A stretch of DNA of 64,000 nucleotides, taken from JAGPHI01 sp036641735 (GTDB taxonomy: Bacteria > Bacillota > Clostridia > Oscillospirales > Ruminococcaceae). The notes beneath the pieces are model-generated. The model saw only the letters and a program-made list of their open reading frames with translations, ran no database searches and had not been told where the DNA came from. The position numbers and the translations under genes are program-made. How positions within the stretch are numbered: position 1 is the first letter of the stretch; each line of letters opens with the position of its first letter. Below, piece after piece: positions 1 to 8,956 of the stretch. The stretch is from contig JAVWEG010000002.1 in the NCBI GenBank assembly GCA_036641735.1, forward strand, positions 1-64,000, given 5' to 3'.

Positions 1-2
1 TA

Positions 3-260
3 TGTCCTAAGGGTGAATACAAAGTATCGGTATGTCTTGGTACGGCTTGCTACGTAAAGGGCAGCGGTAAAATTTACGACCTTTTACAGCAAAAGCTCAA
101 AATCGGCGGCGGTGAATGTACAGCCGACGGTAAGTTTAGCTTAGATGCGTGCCGCTGTATAGGTGCTTGCGGTCTTGCTCCTGTAATGACGATAAACGAT
201 GACGTTTACGGCCGTCTTACAGGCGACGAGCTAGATGAGATTTTGGCAAAATACGCATAA
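3..260 (+). CDS. hydC: NADH-dependent [FeFe] hydrogenase subunit C / NuoE-like (3' part only)
   Basis: This is the C-terminal 85 residues of a thioredoxin-like 2Fe-2S subunit; the 5' part lies outside the window. The visible part has the two cysteine pairs of the NuoE fold, CLGTACYVKG and then CRCIGACGLAP. In bifurcating hydrogenases HydC passes electrons between the NADH site on HydB and the hydrogenase HydA. The stop at 258-260 is followed 24 bases later by the next gene of the same operon. The NuoE-like family assignment is firm; the HydC role rests on the linked hydB and hydA genes. Confidence 0.9.
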   Translation, partial: CPKGEYKVSVCLGTACYVKGSGKIYDLLQQKLKIGGGECTADGKFSLDACRCIGACGLAPVMTINDDVYGRLTGDELDEILAKYA

Positions 261-284
261 TACAGCGCGAAATGGGGGCTTAAT

Positions 285-842
285 ATGCAAGAGTTGAGTA
301 TGAACATACTTGACGTGGCAGAAAATTCCGTTACAAGCGGAGCAAAGCTTATCGGCATTACCCTCACTATAAATACCAAGGCGAAAAGCCTTATAATAAA
401 CATTAAAGATGATGGCTGCGGTATGCCTGCCGAAATGGTAGCGAGAGTAACAGATCCATTTTGCACTAACCGCACTACACGTAAAGTAGGCTTGGGACTG
501 CCGTTTTTTAAAATGGCGGCAGAGCTTACAGGCGGCACGCTTATTATACAGTCGGCTGTTGGCAAAGGCACAAGTGTTACGGCAAGCTTTACGCTGGGGC
601 ATATAGATTTAGCTCCGCTCGGAGATGTGGCAGGCAGCATTGCAAGCCTTATACAATGCAATCCGAATATTGATTTTGTATTTACCGTCTTGGCAGACGA
701 AGATACCTTTTGCACCGATACACGAGAATTGCGCGAGGTGCTTGGAGAAGTATCATTTGCACTGCCCGAGGTAGCTATTTGGATACGTGAATACATAGAT
801 GAAAACACGAAAGAATTATTGAAAAGGAGTATTACCTTATGA
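285..842 (+). CDS. GHKL-type ATP-binding protein of the hydrogenase operon
   Basis: A 185-residue protein with the ATP-binding domain of histidine kinases but no dimerisation/phosphoacceptor domain. An N-box-like segment (MNILDVAENSV) lies near the N-terminus, a G1-like DDGCGMP around residue 45, and GLGLP around residue 68. About 85 C-terminal residues follow the ATPase fold. It sits between the hydC and ferredoxin-like genes and overlaps the latter by four bases, so it is very likely co-translated. Such stand-alone ATPases are found in clostridial hydrogenase operons, but their role there is not known to me; anti-sigma-like or assembly functions are possible. Confidence 0.85.
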   Translation: MQELSMNILDVAENSVTSGAKLIGITLTINTKAKSLIINIKDDGCGMPAEMVARVTDPFCTNRTTRKVGLGLPFFKMAAELTGGTLIIQSAVGKGTSVTASFTLGHIDLAPLGDVAGSIASLIQCNPNIDFVFTVLADEDTFCTDTRELREVLGEVSFALPEVAIWIREYIDENTKELLKRSITL

Positions 843-1204
843 AGAGCTTAGAAGAACTGGCGGCAATACGCGATAAAATGCGCCAAACAGTAAATACGCG
901 CGAAGCGGCGCACGATTCCACAAGGATAGTAGTGGGTATGGCTACCTGCGGCATAGCGGCAGGCGCACGTCCTGTGCTAAACGCATTTACAGAGGAAGTG
1001 GCACGCAGAGAGCTAAACGACGTGCTTGTTACTCAGACGGGCTGTATTGGCATATGCCAGTATGAGCCTGTAGTAGAGGTGTTTATGTCGGGGCAAGAGA
1101 AGGTAACTTATGTAAAAATGACTGCTGAGAAAGCGAAGCGTGTAATCGCAGAGCATATCGTCGGCGGAAAGCCGATAGCTGAATACACTATCGGTGCAAG
1201 ATAA
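839..1204 (+). CDS. (2Fe-2S) thioredoxin-like ferredoxin
   Basis: A 121-residue protein with a thioredoxin-like 2Fe-2S fold. Cysteines appear in ATCGIAAGAR and then TGCIGICQYEP, matching the four-Cys pattern of this ferredoxin family and of the N-terminus of HydB. The ATG overlaps the stop of the ATPase gene. It is probably an extra electron carrier or an accessory to the hydrogenase complex. Hydrogenase operons in Clostridia often carry this small gene between hydC and hydB. Substrate-level function is inferred from context. Confidence 0.88.
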   Translation: MKSLEELAAIRDKMRQTVNTREAAHDSTRIVVGMATCGIAAGARPVLNAFTEEVARRELNDVLVTQTGCIGICQYEPVVEVFMSGQEKVTYVKMTAEKAKRVIAEHIVGGKPIAEYTIGAR

Positions 1205-1219
1205 GGGAGGAATACGGGA

Positions 1220-3007
1220 ATGTTTAGAAGCCATGTAATGATTTGCGGCGGCACGGGGTGTACGTCCTCGGGCAGCGACAAGATAACTGCGGCATTTGAG
1301 AAGGAAGTAGCCATTGCCGGACTTGACAGTGAGGTAAAGGTAATACGCACAGGCTGTTTTGGCCTATGCGCACTCGGGCCAATAGTAGTAATTTATCCTG
1401 AAGGCTGTTTTTACAGTATGGTAAAGGAGGACGACGTAGCAGAAATAGTTTCGGAGCATCTGCTAAAAGGCCGTCCTGTACAACGCTTACTTTACGATGA
1501 AACAGTAGAAGATGGCATAGTAAAGAGCCTAGACGATACAGCGTTTTATAAAAAACAAAAGCGTATTGCACTGCGTAACTGCGGTGTAATCAATCCTGAA
1601 AATATAGATGAATACATAGGCTTCGACGGCTATCAGGCACTTGGCAAGGTGCTTACGGAAATGAAGCCGCAGGAAGTAATAGACAGCATTTTAGATTCAG
1701 GGCTGCGTGGGCGCGGCGGCGGCGGCTTCCCTACAGGGCTTAAATGGAAGCTTGCGGCAGGCAATGCAGCAGACCAAAAATATGTATGCTGTAATGCTGA
1801 CGAGGGTGACCCCGGTGCATTTATGGACCGCTCTATACTTGAGGGCGATCCGCACGTAGTGCTTGAAGCTATGGCGATAGCAGCTTATGCTATCGGAGCT
1901 ACCGAGGGATATGTATATATCCGTGCTGAATATCCAATAGCTGTAAATCGTCTTGAAATTGCAATAAAGCAAGCACACGAATACGGACTTTTGGGTGAGC
2001 ATATATTCGATAGTGATTTCTCGTTTGATGTACATATTAAGCTCGGCGCAGGCGCATTTGTGTGCGGCGAAGAAACAGCTTTGATGACATCTATCGAGGG
2101 CAAGCGCGGCGAGCCGCGTTCACGTCCGCCATTCCCTGCGCAAAAGGGATTGTTTGGCAAGCCTACTATTCTTAATAACGTGGAAACATATGCCAACGTG
2201 CCGCGCATTATATTAAACGGCAGCGAATGGTTTAAGGGTATGGGTACCGAAAAGAGCAAGGGTACAAAGGTGTTTGCACTCGGCGGCAAAATAAAGAACA
2301 CAGGGCTTGTGGAGATACCTATGGGTACTACTCTGCGCACTATCGTAGAGGAAATAGGCGGCGGTATCCCGGGCGGCAAAAAGTTTAAGGCAGCGCAGAC
2401 AGGCGGCCCTTCGGGCGGCTGTATACCTGCAAGCCTTATCGATACTCCTATAGATTACGATAACCTTATTGCCATTGGCAGTATGATGGGCTCGGGCGGT
2501 CTTATCGTAATGGACGAGGACACCTGTATGGTGGATATTGCCAAGTTCTTCTTAGAGTTTACTGTAGATGAATCTTGCGGTAAATGTGCGCCGTGCCGTA
2601 TCGGCACTAAGCGCTTACTGGAATTGCTTGAGAAAATCACCTCGGGCAAGGGTACTATGGCAGATATAGACAAAATAGAGGAGCTGGCTGTATTTATTAA
2701 GGCAAACAGCCTGTGCGGTCTTGGACAAACAGCGCCAAACCCCGTATTGTCTACACTGCGTTATTTCCGTGAGGAATACGAAGAGCATATTAAAAATAAG
2801 CGCTGTCCTGCCGGAGTGTGCAAGGCATTGCTTAACTACAAGATTGACCCTGTAAAGTGCAAGGGCTGTACTATCTGCGCACGTACCTGCCCTGCAGGCG
2901 CTATCAGCGGCACCGTTAAAAACGCACACAAAATCGATACCACAAAGTGCGTAAAATGCGGCGCTTGCATCGAGAAGTGCAAGTTCGGCGCCATCAGTAA
3001 AGGTTAA
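1220..3007 (+). CDS. hydB: Bifurcating hydrogenase subunit B (NuoF-like, NADH/FMN)
   Basis: 595 residues, the usual length for HydB. An N-terminal thioredoxin-like 2Fe-2S domain (GGTGCTSSG, RTGCFGLC) leads into the NuoF core with the glycine-rich GRGGGGFPTG near residue 163, DEGDPGAFMDRS for flavin/NADH binding, and a 4Fe-4S site ESCGKCAPC near residue 451. The C-terminus has two ferredoxin 4Fe-4S motifs, CKGCTICARTCP and CVKCGACIEKC. It oxidises or reduces NAD(H) with FMN in the cytoplasm and exchanges electrons with HydA, HydC and ferredoxin. GGAGG precedes the ATG at good distance. Nineteen bases separate it from hydA. Confidence 0.95.
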   Translation: MFRSHVMICGGTGCTSSGSDKITAAFEKEVAIAGLDSEVKVIRTGCFGLCALGPIVVIYPEGCFYSMVKEDDVAEIVSEHLLKGRPVQRLLYDETVEDGIVKSLDDTAFYKKQKRIALRNCGVINPENIDEYIGFDGYQALGKVLTEMKPQEVIDSILDSGLRGRGGGGFPTGLKWKLAAGNAADQKYVCCNADEGDPGAFMDRSILEGDPHVVLEAMAIAAYAIGATEGYVYIRAEYPIAVNRLEIAIKQAHEYGLLGEHIFDSDFSFDVHIKLGAGAFVCGEETALMTSIEGKRGEPRSRPPFPAQKGLFGKPTILNNVETYANVPRIILNGSEWFKGMGTEKSKGTKVFALGGKIKNTGLVEIPMGTTLRTIVEEIGGGIPGGKKFKAAQTGGPSGGCIPASLIDTPIDYDNLIAIGSMMGSGGLIVMDEDTCMVDIAKFFLEFTVDESCGKCAPCRIGTKRLLELLEKITSGKGTMADIDKIEELAVFIKANSLCGLGQTAPNPVLSTLRYFREEYEEHIKNKRCPAGVCKALLNYKIDPVKCKGCTICARTCPAGAISGTVKNAHKIDTTKCVKCGACIEKCKFGAISKG

Positions 3008-3025
3008 TGGAGGGTGTTTTAAATA

Positions 3026-4774
3026 ATGGAAAAGCTACATATTAAAATAAACAATGTTCCCTATGAGGTAGATGCAGGTATGACAGTGCTTGAGGCAGCA
3101 CAGAGCGTAGGTGTGGAAATACCTACACTTTGCTTCCTTAAAGACATCAACGAAATAGGCGCTTGCCGTATATGCGTAGTAGAGGTAAAGGGTGCAAGAG
3201 GTCTTGTAACAGCTTGCGTATATCCGTGTAATGAGGGTATGGAAATACTTACCAATACAGAAAAGGTGCAAAATGCACGCAGAGCAAACCTAGAGCTTGT
3301 ATTGTCTACGCACGACCAAAACTGTTTGTCGTGCGTGCGCAGCACTAATTGCGAGCTGCAAAAGCTGTGCCGTGATTACAAGGTAGACAATATGCACTTT
3401 ATGGGCGCTCGTGAGCGCTATGCAATAGACGATTCAGCGCCTCATATGATACGCGACAACAACAAATGTATATTGTGCCGCCGCTGTGTAGCAGCGTGCC
3501 GTGCCAATCAGGCAGTGGGTGTAATAGGCGCTAATGAGCGTGGATTTGCCACACATATCGGCTGCGCATTTGAAGCAACGCTTGGCGACTCACCGTGTGT
3601 ATCCTGCGGACAGTGCATAGTGGTATGTCCCACAGGTGCGCTTACCGAAAAGGACGATACAGATAAAGTATGGCAAGCATTGGGCGATGAAACAAAGCAC
3701 GTTATCGTACAGCCTGCACCGTCTGTAAGAGCCACGCTCGGAGAAGCATTTGATATGCCTGTAGGCACAGATGTAGAGGGCAAAATGGTAGCGGCGCTTC
3801 GCCGTCTTGGATTTGACAAAGTATTTGATACAGATACAGCGGCAGATTTTACCATAATGGAAGAAGCCACCGAGTTTGTACACAGAGTGAAAAACAATGG
3901 CGTTATGCCGATGATTACCTCTTGCAGCCCGGGCTGGGTAAAGTATTGCGAAACATATTATCCCGAGTTTATTCCTAATCTATCGTCCTGTAAATCTCCG
4001 CAAGGTATGTTCGGAGCATTATCCAAAACATATTATGCCGAGAAAATGGGCATTGATCCGCACGATATAGTATGCGTATCTGTAATGCCTTGCACAGCGA
4101 AGAAATTTGAGATAACACGCGACGATATGAGCGCCGCAGGCGATGGCATAAAGGACGTAGATATATCCATTACCACGCGTGAGCTTGCACGTATGGTAGA
4201 GCGCGCAGGCATTAAGTTTACACAATTGCCTGACGAAAAGTTCGACGATATGCTCGGAGAATCAACAGGTGCCGCAGTAATATTCGGCGCTACAGGCGGA
4301 GTAATGGAAGCAGCGCTTCGCACGGCTGTAGAGCTTGTTACAGGTGCAGACAGCCCCGCTGTAGATTTTAACGAAGTGCGCGGCACAGATGGTATAAAGG
4401 AAGCCACTTATAAAGTGGGCGGTTTAGAGCTTAATGTATGCGTAGCAAGTGGATTGTCCAATTGCTCCGCAGTGCTGGACAGTGTAAAGAGCGGCGAAAA
4501 GCATTACGATTTCATCGAGTTTATGGCTTGCCCGGGCGGCTGCGTAAACGGCGGTGGTCAGCCTACACAGCCTGCAAGCGTGCGTAATTTCACAGACCTT
4601 AAAGGTATGCGCGCAAAGGTATTGTATAATAATGATATTAACAAGCCCGTGCGTAAAAGCCATAAAAATCCGCTATTGCAAAAAATTTATGCGGAATATC
4701 TTGGCGAAGCAGGCGGCGAAAAGGCACATCATATCCTGCATACCACTTATGAAAAAAGAGAAAAAAATTATTAA
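3026..4774 (+). CDS. hydA: [FeFe] hydrogenase catalytic subunit, group A
   Basis: 582 residues. The N-terminus is a 2Fe-2S ferredoxin domain (CRICVVEVKG), followed by a His/Cys-ligated 4Fe-4S site (HDQNCLSCVRSTNC) and two 4Fe-4S motifs (CILCRRCVAAC, CVSCGQCIVVCP). The H-cluster motifs are TSCSPGW near residue 298, MPCTAKKFE near 354 and EFMACPGGCVNGGGQP near 498; the small C-terminal subunit-like domain is present. It reduces protons to H2 or the reverse at the H-cluster. Linked hydB and hydC point to the electron-bifurcating NADH/ferredoxin type. The maturases HydEFG are not in this window. Confidence 0.96.
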   Translation: MEKLHIKINNVPYEVDAGMTVLEAAQSVGVEIPTLCFLKDINEIGACRICVVEVKGARGLVTACVYPCNEGMEILTNTEKVQNARRANLELVLSTHDQNCLSCVRSTNCELQKLCRDYKVDNMHFMGARERYAIDDSAPHMIRDNNKCILCRRCVAACRANQAVGVIGANERGFATHIGCAFEATLGDSPCVSCGQCIVVCPTGALTEKDDTDKVWQALGDETKHVIVQPAPSVRATLGEAFDMPVGTDVEGKMVAALRRLGFDKVFDTDTAADFTIMEEATEFVHRVKNNGVMPMITSCSPGWVKYCETYYPEFIPNLSSCKSPQGMFGALSKTYYAEKMGIDPHDIVCVSVMPCTAKKFEITRDDMSAAGDGIKDVDISITTRELARMVERAGIKFTQLPDEKFDDMLGESTGAAVIFGATGGVMEAALRTAVELVTGADSPAVDFNEVRGTDGIKEATYKVGGLELNVCVASGLSNCSAVLDSVKSGEKHYDFIEFMACPGGCVNGGGQPTQPASVRNFTDLKGMRAKVLYNNDINKPVRKSHKNPLLQKIYAEYLGEAGGEKAHHILHTTYEKREKNY

Positions 4775-4782
4775 AATCAATA

Positions 4783-4814
4783 AAAAGGGCGTGACAGAAA
4801 AGTCGCGCCCTTTT
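4783..4814 (+). terminator. Rho-independent terminator of the hydrogenase operon
   Basis: Stem GGGCGTGAC / GTCGCGCCC with one G-U pair, flanked by an A-run and ending in TTTT. It lies eight bases after the hydA stop. Confidence 0.85.
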
Positions 4815-4830
4815 GCTTAGAGGTAGAAAA

Positions 4831-5625
4831 ATGAGTAAAAAACAATTTCTTACGCAGTTGCGTTTTTGGCTTTATTTTGCTATGTCGTCCGATAAACAAC
4901 AAGATTATATTAAAGCGTTTGAGGAGTTTTTTGCAAGAGGAGCTAAGTTTGGGCGCACTGAAGCACAGCTTTGCCAGACGCTCGGCACTCCAAAATCACT
5001 TGCCGATAAGATGATAAACGAAGATAAAACCTGTATGCAAAATGCTGTAAAAAGAATAGCGATAACAGCGCTTATTTTACTGGCTATAGCTTTATTGAGC
5101 ATTTCACAAATATTGACAAAAACAAGAATTAATTTTGCTATATTCTTTTTGGTAATAGCTGTGGCGCTGCCGGCAGGTACAATGTTTATTTGCGGCGGAG
5201 CAAAGCTTTTTACAAGTGTGCAAAACAGCAAAAACCTATTTGTTATGGTGCTGATAAACGTAAGTATATGTATTGTAGCTATGCTTCCTGCGTGTGCAGT
5301 GCTTGCCGTAAAAGCATACGACAGCTTTTACCCTGTAGCGGTATTGGCTGTGATAATATTACTTTTAGTATATTTAGCACAAACTATACAAATTATAAAA
5401 TATGGAATATCAAGCTTATCGCTTCTAGTATTAAATGCAGATTTATTAAGCATAATATTCACGGCGGCGAATATAGTGGCATCGTATAAAGATTTAGGCG
5501 AAGTAAATCTAATGTTAAGTGCGATATTAACAGGGCAAATGCTACCCCTAATGCTAGAGCTAATAGTTCTAACCGCCCTAATAACCGTCTTGCAAAGCTA
5601 TATGATGAAAAAAATGATGAAATAA
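4831..5625 (+). CDS. HAAS/DUF1700-like membrane protein
   Basis: 264 residues from ATG 4831. An upstream in-frame start at 4813 is rejected because it falls in the terminator region, whereas AGAGGTAG lies just before 4831. The first 65 residues resemble the HAAS signalling domain of DUF1700 proteins (MSKKQFLTQLRFWL, then a helix and LGTPKSLADKMI). Six or so hydrophobic segments follow. HAAS proteins are usually paired with PadR-like regulators and sense membrane state; no PadR gene is adjacent here. The domain call rests on pattern memory, so it is moderate. Confidence 0.65.
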   Translation: MSKKQFLTQLRFWLYFAMSSDKQQDYIKAFEEFFARGAKFGRTEAQLCQTLGTPKSLADKMINEDKTCMQNAVKRIAITALILLAIALLSISQILTKTRINFAIFFLVIAVALPAGTMFICGGAKLFTSVQNSKNLFVMVLINVSICIVAMLPACAVLAVKAYDSFYPVAVLAVIILLLVYLAQTIQIIKYGISSLSLLVLNADLLSIIFTAANIVASYKDLGEVNLMLSAILTGQMLPLMLELIVLTALITVLQSYMMKKMMK

Positions 5626-5649
5626 TAACATAGGGGGGATTTAACTTAT

Positions 5650-5934
5650 ATGTCTAAAACGCATACAATGAAAAGTGAAGCTATTGAAGCTTTGACAGAA
5701 TTAGGTGGAAAGGCACATATCTCTGAAATTATAAAGCTTATTATTAAACGAAATAATTTAAGCTTTTCAGGTTCAAAGACTCCAAAAGACTCATTAAGTG
5801 CAGTATTACAAAGAAATTCAAAAAGTGTGGACTATGGAAAAGAAAACATTTTTTATAGCGTTTACGGAACAGCTGCAAGAAAAGGATTTTGGGGATTAGT
5901 AGGATATAATGTAAAAAAACATAACAACAATTAA
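5650..5934 (+). CDS. HARE-HTH/winged-helix-like small protein
   Basis: 94 residues with AGGGGGG-type ribosome site at about 5632-5637. The pattern SEAIEALTELGGKAHISEII, then KTPKDSLSAVLQRNSK, resembles the HARE-HTH domain (HB1/ASXL/restriction endonuclease HTH), which probably binds DNA or chromatin. It has no partner domain here, whereas HARE-HTH is normally fused to a nuclease or polymerase subunit. It starts 24 bases after the preceding gene. It could be a remnant of a longer protein or a free-standing DNA-binding protein. Confidence 0.6.
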   Translation: MSKTHTMKSEAIEALTELGGKAHISEIIKLIIKRNNLSFSGSKTPKDSLSAVLQRNSKSVDYGKENIFYSVYGTAARKGFWGLVGYNVKKHNNN

Positions 5935-5941
5935 AGCAAAA

Positions 5942-5977
5942 AACAACTGCCGACACTTTCGTGGCGGCAGTTGTTTT
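5942..5977. terminator. Bidirectional terminator
   Basis: Perfect 11-bp stem AACAACTGCCG / CGGCAGTTGTT followed by T-runs on both strands. It separates the plus-strand HTH gene from the converging ppdK gene. Confidence 0.88.
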
Positions 5978-5987
5978 TGATTTTAGA

Positions 5988-8618
5988 TTATTTGCGTGGG
6001 AATTTTAGGGCGGCTTGGGCTGCTGCAAGGCGTGCTATTGGCACGCGGAACGGTGAGCAGCTTACGTAATCAAGACCTGCCTTGTGGCAGAACTCTATAG
6101 ATGTTGGATCTCCGCCGTGTTCGCCGCAGATGCCTACGTGTAGGTTAGGGCGAGTTTTGCGGCCGAGTGTTGTCGCCATTTCTACAAGCTTGCCTACGCC
6201 GTTTTGGTCAAGATGCGCAAACGGATCGGACTCATATACGCGGCTTTCATAGTAATACTGTAAAAATTTGGCGGCATCATCACGCGAGAAGCCAAAGGTC
6301 ATCTGCGTAAGGTCATTAGTACCAAAGCTGAAAAATTCTGCTTCGGTAGCTATTTCGTCGGCGGTAAGGGCGGCACGCGGTATCTCTATCATTGTGCCTA
6401 CTTCGTATGTTAGGTCGCTCTTTGCGGCAGCGATAATCTTATCGGCGGTTGCCACTACTACGTCCTTAACAAACTTAAGCTCCTTCACTTCACCTACAAG
6501 AGGTATCATAATATTAGGTACTATTTTAATGCCAAGCTTTTTGCTTACTTTAAGCGCTGCATTAATTACAGCCGTTGTTTGCATTGCAGCTATTTCAGGA
6601 TAGCTTACAGCAAGGCGGCAGCCACGATGTCCCATCATAGGGTTAAATTCGTGCAATGACGCAATAACGTTCTTTAGCTTTTCTACTGTGATATTAAGCT
6701 CTTTTGATATTTCAACAATATCGCTCTCCTTAGTTGGGAGAAACTCGTGCAGAGGTGGATCCAAGAAGCGAATGGTAACAGGACGCTCGCCCATTACTTC
6801 AAACAGTCCCTCAAAGTCACTTTGCTGATACGGTAAAATCTTCACAAGCGCTTTTTCACGGTCGGCAGTGTTGTCTGCCACTATCATTTCACGCATTGCC
6901 TTAATACGAGTAGCTTCAAAGAACATATGCTCTGTACGGCAAAGACCTATGCCCTCAGCACCAAAGTCCGAAGCTTTTTTTGCATCGTGAGGTGTGTCGG
7001 CATTGGTGTATATTTGCAGCTTGCGCTCTTTGTCAGCCCACTTCATAAAGCGGTCAAAATCGCCGGATATAGCTGCTTCTACGCAAGGAATAGCCTCACC
7101 GTAAATATTGCCCGTAGAGCCGTCTATAGATATAAAGTCGCCCTCGTGATAATCTTTACCGCCAAGAGTAAACTGATGCTTGTCGTAATCTACTGTTATT
7201 TCGCCACAGCCTGATACACAGCAAGTACCCATACCGCGAGCTACAACGGCAGCGTGGCTTGTCATACCGCCGCGCACTGTAAGTATGCCCTGTGCTACAG
7301 CCATACCCTCTATGTCCTCAGGGCTTGTCTCTAGGCGCACAAGTACTACCTTTTTGCCCTTTGCGTGCCAATCGGTGGCATCCTCGGCAGAAAATACTAC
7401 CTGTCCGCAAGCAGCACCCGGAGAAGCGGCAAGACCTTTGCCTATCACCTCGGTGGTTTTAAGAGCAGATGAGTCGAATTGCGGATGAAGCAAGCTGTCT
7501 AGCTGCTTTGGCTCTACGCGAAGCACGGCCTCTTGCTCTGTAATCATTTTTTCGTCTACTAAATCTACAGCTATTTTCAATGCTGCGGCAGCGGTGCGCT
7601 TGCCATTACGTGTTTGCAGCATATATAATTTGCCGTTTTCTATAGTAAATTCCATATCCTGCATATCGCGATAATGTGCCTCTAGCTTGTTTGCAATATC
7701 AGCAAATTGTTTGTACACTTCGGGCATTTGGTCTTGTAAATGGCTGATAGGTGACGGTGTGCGGATACCTGCTACTACGTCCTCACCCTGTGCATTTATA
7801 AGATATTCGCCGAACAATGCCTTTTCGCCCGTGGCAGGATTACGTGTAAACGCAACACCTGTGCCGGAATTATCTCCCGAATTGCCAAACACCATACTTT
7901 GCACGTTTACGGCAGTACCCCAAGAATAAGGTATCTCGTTCATACGGCGATATGTATTGGCGCGTGGGTTATCCCAAGAGCGGAACACAGCCTTGATAGC
8001 TTCCATAAGCTGTACCTTAGGCTCTGTAGGAAAGTCCTCGCCCATTTTAGATTTATATAGAGCTTTAAACTTTTTCACAAGCTCTTTTAAATCGTCTGCA
8101 TCAAGCCCAGTATCCAGCTTTACGCCTTTTTTAGCTTTAGCATCGTCAATTATTTTTTCAAATTCGGTTTTGTTCATTTCCATAACTACGTCGCTAAACA
8201 TCTGTACAAAGCGGCGATAGCTATCGTATGCGAAGCGAGGGTTATTGGTAAACTTGGCAAGCCCCTCTACCACTTCGTCGTTAAGCCCCAGATTTAATAT
8301 GGTGTCCATCATACCGGGCATAGAGGCGCGTGCGCCTGAACGTACCGAGACAAGCAGCGGATTTGCTACATCGCCAAACTTTTTGCCTGTCATAGCCTCC
8401 AGCTTTACCATATAATCGGATATTTCTTTTTCAATATCACTGTTGATTTGCTTGCCGTCCTCATAATATTGAGTGCAGGCCTCAGTGCTTACAGTAAAGC
8501 CCTGTGGTACAGGCATACCAAGATTGCTCATTTCGGCTAGGTTAGCGCCTTTACCACCAAGCAAATCGCGCATTTTTCCACTGCCCTCAGAAAATAGATA
8601 CAAGTATTTGTGACTCAA
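5988..8618 (-). CDS. ppdK: Pyruvate, phosphate dikinase
   Basis: 876 residues, full length. The N-terminal ATP-grasp begins with LLGGKGANLAEM. The swivelling phosphohistidine domain has GGMTSHAAVVARGMG, with the catalytic His in TSH, near residue 455. The C-terminal TIM barrel contains ICGEHGGDP with the active Cys. It converts pyruvate, ATP and phosphate to PEP, AMP and PPi, or the reverse, for PPi-linked glycolysis or gluconeogenesis in the cytoplasm. It stands alone between converging and diverging neighbours. AATGGAGGAATAG precedes the start on the minus strand. Confidence 0.97.
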   Translation of the reverse strand: MSHKYLYLFSEGSGKMRDLLGGKGANLAEMSNLGMPVPQGFTVSTEACTQYYEDGKQINSDIEKEISDYMVKLEAMTGKKFGDVANPLLVSVRSGARASMPGMMDTILNLGLNDEVVEGLAKFTNNPRFAYDSYRRFVQMFSDVVMEMNKTEFEKIIDDAKAKKGVKLDTGLDADDLKELVKKFKALYKSKMGEDFPTEPKVQLMEAIKAVFRSWDNPRANTYRRMNEIPYSWGTAVNVQSMVFGNSGDNSGTGVAFTRNPATGEKALFGEYLINAQGEDVVAGIRTPSPISHLQDQMPEVYKQFADIANKLEAHYRDMQDMEFTIENGKLYMLQTRNGKRTAAAALKIAVDLVDEKMITEQEAVLRVEPKQLDSLLHPQFDSSALKTTEVIGKGLAASPGAACGQVVFSAEDATDWHAKGKKVVLVRLETSPEDIEGMAVAQGILTVRGGMTSHAAVVARGMGTCCVSGCGEITVDYDKHQFTLGGKDYHEGDFISIDGSTGNIYGEAIPCVEAAISGDFDRFMKWADKERKLQIYTNADTPHDAKKASDFGAEGIGLCRTEHMFFEATRIKAMREMIVADNTADREKALVKILPYQQSDFEGLFEVMGERPVTIRFLDPPLHEFLPTKESDIVEISKELNITVEKLKNVIASLHEFNPMMGHRGCRLAVSYPEIAAMQTTAVINAALKVSKKLGIKIVPNIMIPLVGEVKELKFVKDVVVATADKIIAAAKSDLTYEVGTMIEIPRAALTADEIATEAEFFSFGTNDLTQMTFGFSRDDAAKFLQYYYESRVYESDPFAHLDQNGVGKLVEMATTLGRKTRPNLHVGICGEHGGDPTSIEFCHKAGLDYVSCSPFRVPIARLAAAQAALKFPRK

Positions 8619-8787
8619 AATTCTATTCCTCCATTTTTCTTAGCTATAATACATTTGTCTTAATGCATAAATAATTATACCATATATAGAAAGTAATTAC
8701 CACCGTTAAATATGACTTATTATACTTTTTGCTTGTATTTTTGCTGCATTATTAAAAACAATACCTATATTATAGCCACTTAGCTTG

Positions 8788-8880
8788 TTATTGTCCTTGT
8801 ACATAGCCTATCGTCAAGCTGCATACAGCAAAGACGAGGCTTTGAGTAAGAAAAATCAAAAGTAAAATTGATGTAGTACT
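8788..8880 (+). repeat. Family A structured intergenic repeat, copy 1
   Basis: This fills much of the 338-base gap between ppdK and prs. It begins TTATTGTCCTTGTACA, identical to copy 3, and shares with copies 2 and 3 the core CAAGCTGCATAC, GAGGCTTTGAGTA and ATCAAAAGTAAAATT. Four small hairpins can be drawn: ATAG/CTAT, GCTG-CATA-CAGC, CAAAG/CTTTG and ATCAA/TTGAT. It points towards prs, whose start is 76 bases further on. The rest of the gap should hold the divergent ppdK and prs promoters, which I cannot place firmly. Confidence 0.8.
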
Positions 8881-8956
8881 TGAAAAAACCTTTTTTTAAT
8901 GTAAACTATACTTATAGGGTTTCGTTTATACAAAATTAAATATGGGAGGCTGTAAA

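Noticed and set aside
4554..4820. 88-residue frame over the hydA 3' end and terminator
   Set aside because: Out of frame with hydA and it reads through the terminator stem.
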